This document shows, in pieces, positions 7,974-16,752 of a DNA stretch of 37,463 bases. Under the pieces are notes generated by a model that searched no databases, was not told the origin of the DNA, and saw nothing but the letters and a program-made list of their open reading frames with translations. The first letter of the stretch is position 1, and each line of letters begins with the position of its first letter. Source of the DNA: Candidatus Rifleibacteriota bacterium (GTDB taxonomy: Bacteria; Riflebacteria; Ozemobacteria; Ozemobacterales; Ozemobacteraceae); contig JAKQQP010000168.1 in assembly GCA_029564115.1 (NCBI GenBank), positions 1-37,463 on the forward strand. The letters run 5' to 3'. Position numbers and translations under genes: made by a program.

Positions 7974-9563
7974 TTACTTTTGCCGGGTCTCACGCTGAGT
8001 CATACGAACAAAATGAGCGGCGACGTCGGGATCGAATTGGGTACCGCTGCAGCGCTCGATCTCTTTCAGGGCTTCCTCGACCGTCATAGCCTTGCGATAG
8101 GGGCGATCGGTCGTCATGGCATCGTAGGTATCGACGACACTGACAATTCTCGCCAGTATCGGTATTTCTTCACCTTTCATGCCGAGAGGGTAGCCTTTGC
8201 CGTCAAAGCGCTCGTGATGGTGCCTGATTATCGGTACAATACTCTCAAGAAACTCGACCTTGCCAAGAATATGCAGACCAAGATCTGGGTGCGATTTGAT
8301 AATCTCAAATTCTTCATCATTCAAACGCCCTGGTTTATTGAGAATGCCTTCCGGAATACCTATTTTTCCGATGTCGTGCAACAACCCGCCAAGCTTGATC
8401 TTCTCTATTTCGGCTGGTTCGATACCCACTTCGGCGGCGAGCTTCATCGACAGCTCGGTCACCCTTTCCGAATGGCCACGTGTATAGCTGTCTTTGGCAT
8501 CAATGGCGCTGGTCAGAGCCGACAAAGTGTCGATATAGGCGCGTTGCAGGTTGTGAAAGAGATCGGCATTCTGAATGACAAAAGCCACCTGACTGCCAAG
8601 TATCTTCAGCAGATCGAGATCTTCCGGGCGATAGGTAAAATTGCCTCGCTTGTTGGCCACCTGGATAATGCCCAACAGACGGTCGCGGGGTTTCAGAGGC
8701 AGAACGATCGTGTCACGAAGAACCAGATCAGGGATCTTGTGCACTTCGCTGAGCTTGAATTCACTATCATCGAGGGAAGTTATCATGCGAAACTTCTCGT
8801 CACGCCTCACAGCCTTGAGCAGAGCGGTAAAACCATCTTCAGAGCCGGGTGCAAAATTGCGGGTACCGGCCGCCGTCTGCAATCGGAAAAAATACGGCTG
8901 CTCATCTTTCTCGCGAATAAGAAACATACACGCTACATCGCTGTCAGTGCCGTCGCTGGCGATCGAAAGAAACTTATCGACCAGTGACGGCAGGTCGATG
9001 TTCGATACTATTTCTTTGCCGAGTATGAAAACATTGCTGAGCACCAGCAAACGCTTGAACATGCGTTCATAAAGAATGGCGCTCTCGAGCGAGGCAGCAG
9101 CCTGCGAAGCCAGAATCGGCAGAATTTCGCAGATATTGTCGGGTGCATCTGAATTAAGCCTCAGGCCAATTACACCAAGAATACGATGGCGCCTGACCAG
9201 CGGCAGCAGAATAAAATCTTCGATCGTTATAATCGCCGCTTCGGTTTCCTGCCAGCGCGGGTATTCAGCTTTAAATTGCACCCTGATCTTTTCCATTTTC
9301 TCTTCGAGAATCACGTTGCTGATTCTTACATCAAGATCGGAGGGGTCTTTGCCGGCAAGAGAGAAAAAAGACGACTCGGCTTTACACAGGATGAGCGCTT
9401 TCTTCAGAATTGCACGCAACAAAGAATCGAGCTCTATAAAAAAACCGGTTTCGTCGAGAGTGAGAAGTTCCTGAATCTGTCGTTTCAGAATTTCGTTCTC
9501 GCGAACCAGAGACTCTTTGTTAAAGTTGCCACCAGATGGCGTCATCCATGAAATATCAAACAT
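7974..9563 (-). CDS. GAF-GAF-HD-GYP protein, probable cyclic-di-GMP phosphodiesterase
   Basis: HD-GYP enzymes hydrolyse the second messenger c-di-GMP. Of 529 residues, a short coiled coil is at 14-35, one GAF-like domain at about 40-165, a second at about 170-335, and HD-GYP at about 345-520. Catalytic features are intact: GHSERV at 363-368, HDIGK at 396-400, IIKSHP at 421-426, RHHHERFDGKGYP at 447-459 (with GYP at 457-459), and VVDTYDAM at 476-483. There is no membrane helix, so it is cytosolic, with ligand or redox sensing by the GAF pair. It lies directly upstream of the HAMP/pseudo-cyclase sensor, which suggests one signalling unit. The Shine-Dalgarno before the ATG is weak; an ATG six codons later is an alternative. 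Confidence 0.93.
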   Translation of the reverse strand: MFDISWMTPSGGNFNKESLVRENEILKRQIQELLTLDETGFFIELDSLLRAILKKALILCKAESSFFSLAGKDPSDLDVRISNVILEEKMEKIRVQFKAEYPRWQETEAAIITIEDFILLPLVRRHRILGVIGLRLNSDAPDNICEILPILASQAAASLESAILYERMFKRLLVLSNVFILGKEIVSNIDLPSLVDKFLSIASDGTDSDVACMFLIREKDEQPYFFRLQTAAGTRNFAPGSEDGFTALLKAVRRDEKFRMITSLDDSEFKLSEVHKIPDLVLRDTIVLPLKPRDRLLGIIQVANKRGNFTYRPEDLDLLKILGSQVAFVIQNADLFHNLQRAYIDTLSALTSAIDAKDSYTRGHSERVTELSMKLAAEVGIEPAEIEKIKLGGLLHDIGKIGIPEGILNKPGRLNDEEFEIIKSHPDLGLHILGKVEFLESIVPIIRHHHERFDGKGYPLGMKGEEIPILARIVSVVDTYDAMTTDRPYRKAMTVEEALKEIERCSGTQFDPDVAAHFVRMTQRETRQK

Positions 9564-9599
9564 GAGGCCGATTTTACCACGTCATAAGGATTATTACAA

Positions 9600-11141
9600 T
9601 CATTCTTCTACCACGATACGGCCCTCGGTCTGCAGTCGAACCGGACCAGACGCGCTGCGGGCCTCAATGTAGTCTCTGACGACATCCCGCTGCTGACGGC
9701 CAAAGCGCAGGTTGCTGCCTTTCTGAAAACCGCTGAAATTGTCGCCACCATCGGCAAGAAAATTATTAGTGGCCACCGAGTAGGTTTTATCTGGCTCAAG
9801 ATCGGAATCTCCCACTTTGACCTGTTTAACCTCGCTGCCAGCAGCAACAAAAGAGTAGCTCATGCCCGAAACCTGCAGAACCCCCCGCTGCCTGGTCGCG
9901 GAAATCCGAAGCAGGTCAAGCAGATCAGCGCCGGTCAAATCCATCTGAACCATCTGATTGTCAAATGGCATGACACTGAACAGATCACCAAGAGTGAAAT
10001 CGCCGGCCTGAATACTGTTCTGAATACCGCCACTGTTCTGAATTGCTATATCACAGCCAGTTTCTGCACGCATGGCGTCTGTAATCATGTTACCGACAGG
10101 GCATTCAAAATTGTAGGACTTGCTGTAGTCTTCTGCAAAACTGCCGATGAGAACATCGCGTTGTGCCTGCGTCTGTCTGGTCAATTGCTCGGCAATAGCG
10201 CTGACTTCAGGGTCAGGAATAATTTCGGCATGATCGACGGGAATACGCTGCCCGGCAATCCTGACAATTTTTACAGGCGGCGGTGTAAGCTCAAGGTCAA
10301 GAATATCTATTTCTTTGGTCTGATTGTAACCACTGACCGTTGTTACCACGATCCCATCTTTTTTGAAGGGCAGCGGCGCCTCTATTTCGTAATCGAGCAT
10401 GACGCAGATATCGGGGGCAGCAGAGGCAATCGCCTGCCATTCCGACCTGGTGATGCGATCGCGACTATATTGAGTCAACATGACGACCAGATCGGACCCG
10501 GCCTTTTTCAGGGCTTCGATACGCAAACGCATCGCTTCGTCAGGCTCATTGAATTCAAGACCCGCAATATTTGTTCGGGCCGTGAGATTGGGAGTTGCGG
10601 GCGGTGTTATACCCACCACAGCTATTTTCAGCCCCAAACCCGGGTTCAAAAGAAGCTCGGGTGACAAAAACGCAGGCGCACGCCCACTGCCTGCCTCGGT
10701 AATATTTGAGCTGACAAAGGCGAATTCAGCTTCCTCAGCAAGTTCTGACAGCCTTTGCCAGCCATAACTGAACTCGATATTCCCCGGAAGCATGGCTTCG
10801 ATACCCAGAGCATTCATAAGCCTGATGATCGAAGAACCTCTCGTGAAGTAAGCATCAGCGGTTCCAGAAATTTCTGTGCCGATGGAAAACACATTGAATG
10901 GTTCGCCTGAAAATGAGGCTATCGCATCTTTGATGGCAGTCGCCATACCGGCAGCACCACCCATTTTTCGCCCCTGATATGGTTTGAACTTTGCCTTGTG
11001 CGGGTGAATTCGCCCTCGCCCCATGCCCGTCAGAACGATGTGATACATGCGATTCTGACCGGGATACGCGAGCCACAGCACCGTCACAATCAACGAAAGC
11101 ATTGAAGCAGCAAGAAAAATCTGACCGAAACGAAGTTTCAT
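9600..11141 (-). CDS. 5'-nucleotidase (UshA) family protein with a degenerate catalytic domain
   Basis: The protein is 513 residues, with an N-terminal hydrophobic signal or anchor (about 5-27). The C-terminal half (about 330-510) is a well-kept 5'-nucleotidase C-terminal domain: CPVGNMITDAMRAE, QNSGGIQNSIQAGDFTLGD, MPFDNQMV, and NNFLADGGDNFSGF. The N-terminal metallophosphoesterase domain keeps the fold landmarks but not the metal ligands. The TND-x-HG position reads TGMGRG (38-43), the GD position reads GT (88-89), the GNHEFD position reads GNIEFS (120-125), and the later T-H reads TQ (223-224). With these ligands gone, nucleotide hydrolysis is unlikely; it may bind a nucleotide or glycan outside the inner membrane. 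The start has AGGAGAAGG just upstream, and a consensus promoter lies 20-50 bp ahead. Confidence 0.85.
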   Translation of the reverse strand: MKLRFGQIFLAASMLSLIVTVLWLAYPGQNRMYHIVLTGMGRGRIHPHKAKFKPYQGRKMGGAAGMATAIKDAIASFSGEPFNVFSIGTEISGTADAYFTRGSSIIRLMNALGIEAMLPGNIEFSYGWQRLSELAEEAEFAFVSSNITEAGSGRAPAFLSPELLLNPGLGLKIAVVGITPPATPNLTARTNIAGLEFNEPDEAMRLRIEALKKAGSDLVVMLTQYSRDRITRSEWQAIASAAPDICVMLDYEIEAPLPFKKDGIVVTTVSGYNQTKEIDILDLELTPPPVKIVRIAGQRIPVDHAEIIPDPEVSAIAEQLTRQTQAQRDVLIGSFAEDYSKSYNFECPVGNMITDAMRAETGCDIAIQNSGGIQNSIQAGDFTLGDLFSVMPFDNQMVQMDLTGADLLDLLRISATRQRGVLQVSGMSYSFVAAGSEVKQVKVGDSDLEPDKTYSVATNNFLADGGDNFSGFQKGSNLRFGRQQRDVVRDYIEARSASGPVRLQTEGRIVVEE

Positions 11142-11158
11142 AACCTTCTCCTGCTCAC

Positions 11159-11187
11159 ATTCTAGATTCGATACGCCTCAAAGGCAA
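11159..11187 (-). promoter_or_regulatory. Promoter of the degenerate 5'-nucleotidase gene
   Basis: Minus strand: -35 TTGCCT, 17 bp spacer, -10 TAGAAT, placed just after the terminator of the preceding leftward gene. It may also feed the HD-GYP and sensor genes downstream. Confidence 0.65.
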
Positions 11188-11199
11188 CGTTTTTTTGCG

Positions 11200-11233
11200 A
11201 AAAAAGAGGGCCACCCTCGAAAGCGGGTGGCCC
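11200..11233 (-). terminator. Terminator of the low-complexity exported protein gene
   Basis: Minus strand: 9 bp GC-rich stem GGGCCACCC/GGGTGGCCC closed by a GAAA-type loop, followed by CTCTTTTTT. Confidence 0.92.
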
Positions 11234-11258
11234 CTTATTCAACTATTTAGAGCAAGTT

Positions 11259-12620
11259 TCAGAAGTCTTCCATTTCTGAGAGCCGTTTTTCGTAAACAGC
11301 TTTTTCTGATTTTTCTGAGACGTGGCCGGCGCCATGTTTTACGCCTTCACGAACTCTGTTGATTACGTCTTTGATAAGCTTGCGGCTTTCGGGATCGAAA
11401 TCTTTCATTTTGTAAGTGAAGTAGTTGAAATACTGGCCAGCTGAGCCCTTGTTCTGCTGGAGATCCCAGACGATAACCTTAACAAGCAGTCTGGCATTGG
11501 CTTCACGGGTCTCATAAGTCGAGTTGACACTGCTCTGAATATCCATTGAGAAGTTCATACCAGGTCTGGCTTCTCTTTTGAAGCTGGTAATCTCGCCAGA
11601 CTGTCTGACCAGGTCATTCATGAGCATACCCATGGTTCTCAGAGAAATCTCGGCTTTCGGTTCTTCAGAAACCTGACCTGCCTGGCCAGCCTGACCTGCC
11701 TGACCGGCATCACCTGATTCTTCGGTCTGGGAACTCTGACCTGACTGCCCCGACTGACCGGCTTCGTCGCCAGCTTCGTCACCGGGCTGTTCTACTTCGT
11801 CGCCGGGCTGTTCAACTTCATCACCGGGCTGTTCTACTTCGTCACCAGGCTGTTCTACTTCGTCGCCGGGCTGTTCAGTTTCGTCACCAGGCATTGGAGC
11901 GGGGTCGTCACCCTCTGGCAACTCAGGAAGGACCGGGTCTTCAGGAGCTGGAACAGGTTCATCGCCGGGCATCGGAGCCGGTTCTTCATTACCGGGTGCT
12001 GATTCGTCGCCAGGCATCGGTGCTGGTTCTTCGCTGCCGGTATCATTACCGGGCATACCTGTGTCGCCGCCGGGCATACCCGGATCATCGCCTACGGGCG
12101 GGAGGGGTTCTTCTGTCTGACCGGGATAATTGCCCTGACCGGGGTGGTTACCCTGACCAGGATGATTGCCCTGACCGGGCTTGTTGTTAGATTCGAGTTT
12201 TCTCCAGTGGCCTTTGATCCATTTGCCGTTTTTGTCATAGTGGCCAACTACCCACACACGGTTTTTGCAGCCAAAGGCCTTCTGCTTGAGCCATACACCG
12301 CTGTCTTTCACAGCGTTGTTGATCTTGGCGCCAGCAACTTTGATAGCCTTGCCGGTTTTTATGGCGGCATTTTTAACGGCATTGCCCGCTTTTTTAGCAG
12401 CGGTCTTGATAGCTTTGCCGGTTTTCTGGGCAGCGGTTTTAACTGCTTTTGCGGCTTTCTGACTGGCTTTTTTGATAGCCTGACCGACTTTACAGAAGAA
12501 ACCTACCTTCTTTTTACCACCTGAAGACTGGTCATAGCCCTTTCCAGCGAAGACTTCCGCTGAAAACAGCATGCAGAACACGGCCACAAGAGCAATTAAT
12601 TTTGTCCAGGTCTTAGACAT
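11259..12620 (-). CDS. Exported low-complexity protein: 11-residue Lys/Ala repeats, acidic PGDE repeats
   Basis: The protein is 453 residues, with a signal peptide 1-25 (cut after EVFA). About 46-110 is a run of 11-residue repeats of the form TGKAIKTAAKK / AGNAVKNAAIK, a basic amphipathic helix reminiscent of LEA group 3 proteins. Residues 121-139 hold the WVVGHYDKNGKWIKGHW motif seen in small periplasmic Y-x-W-V-x-GHW proteins. Then come three PGQGN(H/Y)P units (148-167), acidic EPAPMPGDE units, five VEQPGDE-type units (about 248-282), and GQ(S/A)-rich runs. The last about 130 residues (from about 324) form a non-repetitive, apparently folded domain. The charge switches from strongly basic to strongly acidic along the chain. 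No known family covers the whole. GGAGGGC precedes the ATG. It has its own promoter and terminator. Envelope or cell-surface location is likely; function is unknown. Confidence 0.78.
   Translation of the reverse strand: MSKTWTKLIALVAVFCMLFSAEVFAGKGYDQSSGGKKKVGFFCKVGQAIKKASQKAAKAVKTAAQKTGKAIKTAAKKAGNAVKNAAIKTGKAIKVAGAKINNAVKDSGVWLKQKAFGCKNRVWVVGHYDKNGKWIKGHWRKLESNNKPGQGNHPGQGNHPGQGNYPGQTEEPLPPVGDDPGMPGGDTGMPGNDTGSEEPAPMPGDESAPGNEEPAPMPGDEPVPAPEDPVLPELPEGDDPAPMPGDETEQPGDEVEQPGDEVEQPGDEVEQPGDEVEQPGDEAGDEAGQSGQSGQSSQTEESGDAGQAGQAGQAGQVSEEPKAEISLRTMGMLMNDLVRQSGEITSFKREARPGMNFSMDIQSSVNSTYETREANARLLVKVIVWDLQQNKGSAGQYFNYFTYKMKDFDPESRKLIKDVINRVREGVKHGAGHVSEKSEKAVYEKRLSEMEDF
11774..11878. repeat. Five 21-bp tandem repeats coding for VEQPGDE
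   Basis: Five head-to-tail units with consensus CTTCGTCRCCGGGCTGTTCTA differ only by a few, mostly silent, changes. They sit in the acidic region of the exported protein and keep the reading frame. They look prone to slippage, so copy number may vary between strains. Confidence 0.9.
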
Positions 12621-12651
12621 CTGTTGTGCCCTCCATCATAAAATAAAAAAC

Positions 12652-12679
12652 ATAATACGTTGGAGCCTGTTTAACGCAA
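12652..12679 (-). promoter_or_regulatory. Candidate promoter of the low-complexity exported protein
   Basis: Minus strand: -35 TTGCGT, 16 bp spacer, -10 TATTAT, giving a leader of about 25 nt. A 6 bp inverted repeat CTGTAT/ATACAG (12702-12715) lies just upstream and could be an operator; that is inference only. Confidence 0.5.
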
Positions 12680-12771
12680 AAGGCGTACCACAAGCCGATC
12701 TCTGTATTGATACAGGTTACAGCAAATAACAGCGAAATTCAAACAAATTTTCAGCAGCCAGGTGCCAGAAA

Positions 12772-13128
12772 TTAATCGCCCATGTCAGCAGTAGCCTCAG
12801 CCTCTGTTTCATAGCGACCGGCGTAGAGAAATACCCCGACCATTTCAAGCACTTTGCCGGCCATTTCGTTCAAATTACAGAATGAAAGCTCGCCATTGTA
12901 TTCGTCGACTATTTTTTCGGTAACAGTCAACAAAACGGCCACTGCCGGGCTTTCCAGCATCGTTACCCCTGAAAAATCGAACAGATACTTAAGTGTACCA
13001 TCTGCCAGATTTTTTTCGATTTCAGGCAAAAGCGACTCTGTCAGACCATTGGTAAGAAAGCCAGAGAAGCTGACAACCTGAAGTTTACCGGATTTACGAA
13101 ATTCGAGCGCGAATCTTTGCTTTTCCAA
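12772..13128 (-). CDS. STAS-domain protein (anti-sigma-factor-antagonist-like)
   Basis: The 118 residues form a single STAS domain as in SpoIIAA/RsbV. The order is right: an early strand KLQVVSFSGFLTNG, a helix, the strand YLFDFSGVTML, then ESPAVAVLL where the phosphorylated Ser normally sits, and a later strand ELSFCNLN followed by KVLEMVGV. The residue before the Ser is Glu rather than the common Asp, and the following Ser-Gly is Pro-Ala, so regulation may differ. No partner kinase or sigma factor is present in the window. The start is TTG at 13128 (AAGGTG 5 nt upstream), three bases after the AsmA-family stop codon; the two are translationally coupled. Confidence 0.85.
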   Translation of the reverse strand: MEKQRFALEFRKSGKLQVVSFSGFLTNGLTESLLPEIEKNLADGTLKYLFDFSGVTMLESPAVAVLLTVTEKIVDEYNGELSFCNLNEMAGKVLEMVGVFLYAGRYETEAEATADMGD

Positions 13129-13131
13129 GTT

Positions 13132-16100
13132 TCACCTTTTTTTGAAAATATTTTTAAGATTTTTCAATTCTTTGCCCACATCTTTGATTTTGTCTTCTAT
13201 CTTCTGTTGCGGCGACTGCTGAACCGGAGCACTGGCCTGAGGAGTCGATGGAGCAGAAACATTCGGCTGCAATTCTCCCGTGGCCTGGGTCGCCGAAGCC
13301 GTTTCGGGAGCCGGAACTGGAGCAGACTGACCACCAGTCTTGATTCCCAGTAGTTTGCCGATTTCTTTCTGGGCCGACTCTTTCAATCTGCGTTCAGCAG
13401 CATCTTTAAGCATGCGGTCGAGCGGCAGACCGACCGAAGGCGATGTAAACGGCCCCTTGACCGTCACCGGAACATCAAGAGTTTCGGCATTGCCAATAAG
13501 TTGCCGAAGTACGTTACTCTTCTGACAGACCTCTTTTTTCAGCTGCAGCTGGGCTTCGCCGTCAAGAGTGGCATCCAGACCGATAGAACCCACAAAATTG
13601 AGTCTGCCGTCTCTGGTTTTGACCATAGTATTTTTTGAGCTGATACGGCCAGCCGAAATTGCATAATCGCCGGCAACATTTTCGATCGGACCTGATGCCA
13701 GCTGCGGGGCGCCAAGCTGCTCGCTCAGCTTTTTGACAACCGGGGGCGAATTGTAAAATCCCTTCTGCATAGCCAGGCTGGCGTTGCCGTCCAAGCTGAC
13801 AAGACCGGTGGTATTGCCCCTGGCAGCGAAAGTTCCGTCAAGACCACCCCTGAGAATATCTTTATAAGTGGTGTTTTCAGCCAGGAACTGTTCTGTCACA
13901 AGCTGATCGATTCTGGTATCGAATTCGAAAGTAATTGGGTCTTTGTCGATAAACACTTTACCGCTGGCTTTCACTTTGCCGCTGAACATTTCGAGATCGG
14001 CAGGGTCAACAGTTAAAACATTTTCGGTATATACTGCGGTGGCCTGCAAATTTTTGAACGGAAACTTGAACAGATCGCCCTTTTCACTTACCGGCGCTGA
14101 GAATACCCCAACCGGCACCGAAGCGACACCGGCAACCTTGATTTTTTCGACTGCACCGGTTACCGTTCCATTCCCTGTTCCCTGGCCTTCAACTTTATAA
14201 CCGGTATCCTTGAGGAAAAACCCGGCAGCGTCAGTTACATCGAGCGGATCTACCGTAAATTTGAAATCGGTCACAAATTTGGCCCAATCTTTAAGATTGC
14301 CGCTGACCAGCGCCTTTGAAGTACCCCAGTTGGCTTTGACACCAGTGGTAGTTAAACCGCTGTTATTGAACGAAATCGGTCCATCGATATTTTCGATCGG
14401 ACGCAGAACGGCCGGGTGATTGAACCGGCAGGCATGTAACTTTGCGTCACCTTTGAGAACAGGCTCGGCCACAGCCCCGGCGATATCAACATTAAGATCT
14501 GCACGACCACTGAATTCTATTTCTTCGGGCATATCCGGGAAATTTATTTTAATCAGTCTGCGAATCGCGGCTAGATCAGCACCATCGACTGAAGCTCTGG
14601 CGTCAGCGACCGGTTTTTTAAAATTACTCAAGCTGCCACTGACGGCAAGCTTGCCACCCAGAAGTTCTGCCGACAGCTTATCGATGACAAGCTTATCAGA
14701 ATCAGCACTGGCAGAGCCATTAAGATTACTTATCGTCAGACCACGTTCCGAAACGTCGGCAGAAAGTTTTTTAAACTCGAGACTCCCTTTGGGCTTGAGA
14801 TTTGCCAGGGTTCCGCCCAGTTTAAGATCAAGAGAGAGATCGCCCCGAAACTGCCCCGGTCTTACAGGCACATTGAACAACCCGGCGCCAAGACGCGAGA
14901 ATTCATCTATACTCAAATTACCGCTGGCGGCAAGGTCAAAGCCGGGGTCTTTGGCGTTTACCAGACTGCCGTTCACTTTCACGTTCGCACCAACGCCCTT
15001 CACTTCAAGGCTTTCAATTTTAACCCGCCCTGAAGTCGGGGTAACGGCATCGAACTGAATCTTTATCTTTTCAATGCTGGCCTTGGCAGAAGTCGTGGTT
15101 TCAAGCAGCGAAATCCGATTCGAATTCAAAACGCCGTCAATCTTGATGCCTTTGTCATTATAAGCGAGCTTGCCACTGAAAGCAGCAGCGCCACCAGGCG
15201 TAACCTTGCGGGCATCAGACGGCATATACGCTGAGACCAGCTTCCAGATGCTGTCAAGATTGATTTCTACAGACAGATCGCCCGCAAAGGCAACAGGATC
15301 GATCACGACATTGCCGGCCGGCATTTTGATGTGATTATCAGCCATACGAGCTTCAAAACCGGCAAGAGTGATTTTGCCTTCTTCATAGCGTATCTGGCCA
15401 CGGCTCAACTGAAGTTTTTCTGGCAACTTTGCTGCCGTAACCACGATATTTTCGGGGGCAGCCGTCACCGTGATCTTCTTCAGTTCTCCATTGGCAACAG
15501 CGGCTTCTACACTTGCCCCGATTTTGCCATCACTCACCACCAGCCCGTACTCTTTCGGAACAAAACCTTTTACGGACGGCCAGACATCATTCACTGCAAT
15601 TGGTACAATTTTGAAGCCAGCGTTAAGAGCGAGAGGAGAGAAGCTGTCCACCTGAACCTTGCCGTCCGCCTGCAGCATCGGCTCGAGCTTTACCTGGCAT
15701 GATTCAACAGTGAGACTGCCATCGGCAAAGCCGTATTTCAGGGAGGTCGTGACTTCAGCGCCTTTTACAGGCTGTGCATGCTGGCGATATTCTGCAGGGA
15801 TGAGTTTTTTCAAATTTTCTATGTTATCAGCCTTGACTTTCAGATCGGCAACAACCTGTGAAGGCCAGTACAAACGACCGTCAACACTCAACTGTGCTTT
15901 GCCGCTCACCAGAATATCAGCATTGAAAGGCATCGATGACGACAGAATCGAACGACTGATTCCCGCCTTGTCGATCAGAACATCGTGTTTTTCCCCGGAG
16001 TTATGGTCTAGAACCGAAAACCGGAGATGAGTCAGATCAACACTGTTAAACGGAAGTTTTATAGAAGCCGGATCGAAAGGGGCTTTACTCTGCGAGCCTT

Positions 16101-16524
16101 CACCCGAGGCTGTTCCGACAGGACCTTTTTTCAGCTCAACCATTGTCGTTGCCGAGGCTACGCTCAGATTGTCGATGAACAGCTCCCCGCCAAATGCCGC
16201 CCAGAGATCAGGCCTGACGTTCAGCTGAGCAACCTGTGCAGCAAGCTTAAGACTCTCTGAATCGGTTGCAATCGAAACATCTGAAATTTCGATCCCCGGG
16301 AAAGAGACGTTCAACCGGGCAAATTTAACTTCCATACCGATGGCGTCGCCGACTTTCTTCATGACCATCTGTTCAAGTTCACTGTCTGTGGTTAAACGAT
16401 GGTACACGTAGTAAACAGCGATGCCTCCCGCCAGAAACAACAAACAGCAAGTTACCAGCAGAACTCGCAGGTAAAAAAACAGCCCCCGCGGCGATTTTAC
16501 GGGTTTAACTTCATTCTCACTCAT
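13132..16524 (-). CDS. AsmA-family envelope protein
   Basis: The protein is 1130 residues. One N-terminal transmembrane helix (about 16-40) is followed by a very long, beta-strand-rich extracytoplasmic region. The start of the mature part, KVGDAIGMEVKFARLNVSFPG then ISDVSI, and recurring strand units such as LKLGGTLANLKPKGSLEF are typical of AsmA/TamB-like repeating-beta-groove proteins, which act in lipid transport to the outer membrane. Near 1075-1105 is a Pro/Ala/Gln-rich linker, then a basic coiled-coil tail ending IFKKR. GGAGG lies 9 nt before the ATG. The STAS gene follows immediately, and an unrelated lipoprotein gene is divergent. A specific cargo cannot be deduced. Confidence 0.88.
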   Translation of the reverse strand: MSENEVKPVKSPRGLFFYLRVLLVTCCLLFLAGGIAVYYVYHRLTTDSELEQMVMKKVGDAIGMEVKFARLNVSFPGIEISDVSIATDSESLKLAAQVAQLNVRPDLWAAFGGELFIDNLSVASATTMVELKKGPVGTASGEGSQSKAPFDPASIKLPFNSVDLTHLRFSVLDHNSGEKHDVLIDKAGISRSILSSSMPFNADILVSGKAQLSVDGRLYWPSQVVADLKVKADNIENLKKLIPAEYRQHAQPVKGAEVTTSLKYGFADGSLTVESCQVKLEPMLQADGKVQVDSFSPLALNAGFKIVPIAVNDVWPSVKGFVPKEYGLVVSDGKIGASVEAAVANGELKKITVTAAPENIVVTAAKLPEKLQLSRGQIRYEEGKITLAGFEARMADNHIKMPAGNVVIDPVAFAGDLSVEINLDSIWKLVSAYMPSDARKVTPGGAAAFSGKLAYNDKGIKIDGVLNSNRISLLETTTSAKASIEKIKIQFDAVTPTSGRVKIESLEVKGVGANVKVNGSLVNAKDPGFDLAASGNLSIDEFSRLGAGLFNVPVRPGQFRGDLSLDLKLGGTLANLKPKGSLEFKKLSADVSERGLTISNLNGSASADSDKLVIDKLSAELLGGKLAVSGSLSNFKKPVADARASVDGADLAAIRRLIKINFPDMPEEIEFSGRADLNVDIAGAVAEPVLKGDAKLHACRFNHPAVLRPIENIDGPISFNNSGLTTTGVKANWGTSKALVSGNLKDWAKFVTDFKFTVDPLDVTDAAGFFLKDTGYKVEGQGTGNGTVTGAVEKIKVAGVASVPVGVFSAPVSEKGDLFKFPFKNLQATAVYTENVLTVDPADLEMFSGKVKASGKVFIDKDPITFEFDTRIDQLVTEQFLAENTTYKDILRGGLDGTFAARGNTTGLVSLDGNASLAMQKGFYNSPPVVKKLSEQLGAPQLASGPIENVAGDYAISAGRISSKNTMVKTRDGRLNFVGSIGLDATLDGEAQLQLKKEVCQKSNVLRQLIGNAETLDVPVTVKGPFTSPSVGLPLDRMLKDAAERRLKESAQKEIGKLLGIKTGGQSAPVPAPETASATQATGELQPNVSAPSTPQASAPVQQSPQQKIEDKIKDVGKELKNLKNIFKKR

Positions 16525-16752
16525 AGATGTAGCCTCCAGATCGTCGATTACCAGGACTCCGTTCAGAAATGTCGTTTCAACAGACTGGCAATTTCAGTTC
16601 GATGTATCTTGTGTAATCACTTTACCATATTAAAAATTAAATTTGAACCGCCGGCTGGCAAGTATGATAAAAACTGGTTCTCGCCCGACAAGCTTCGGTT
16701 AATTTTAGAAGCTGCCGATAGCCAGAGTATACAGTGTATATTCGGAGGCTGC

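Noticed and set aside
7947..8987. 346-codon rightward open frame
   Set aside because: It lies wholly opposite the HD-GYP gene, whose motifs are intact; no ribosome site or known domain. It is an antisense shadow.
11774..12180. Possible CRISPR array in the repeat region
   Set aside because: The units are contiguous, in frame, 21 bp long and without spacers. They are coding repeats.
14420..15058. 212-codon rightward open frame
   Set aside because: It is antisense to the AsmA-family gene; its Ser/Arg/Pro-rich composition is typical of a shadow frame.
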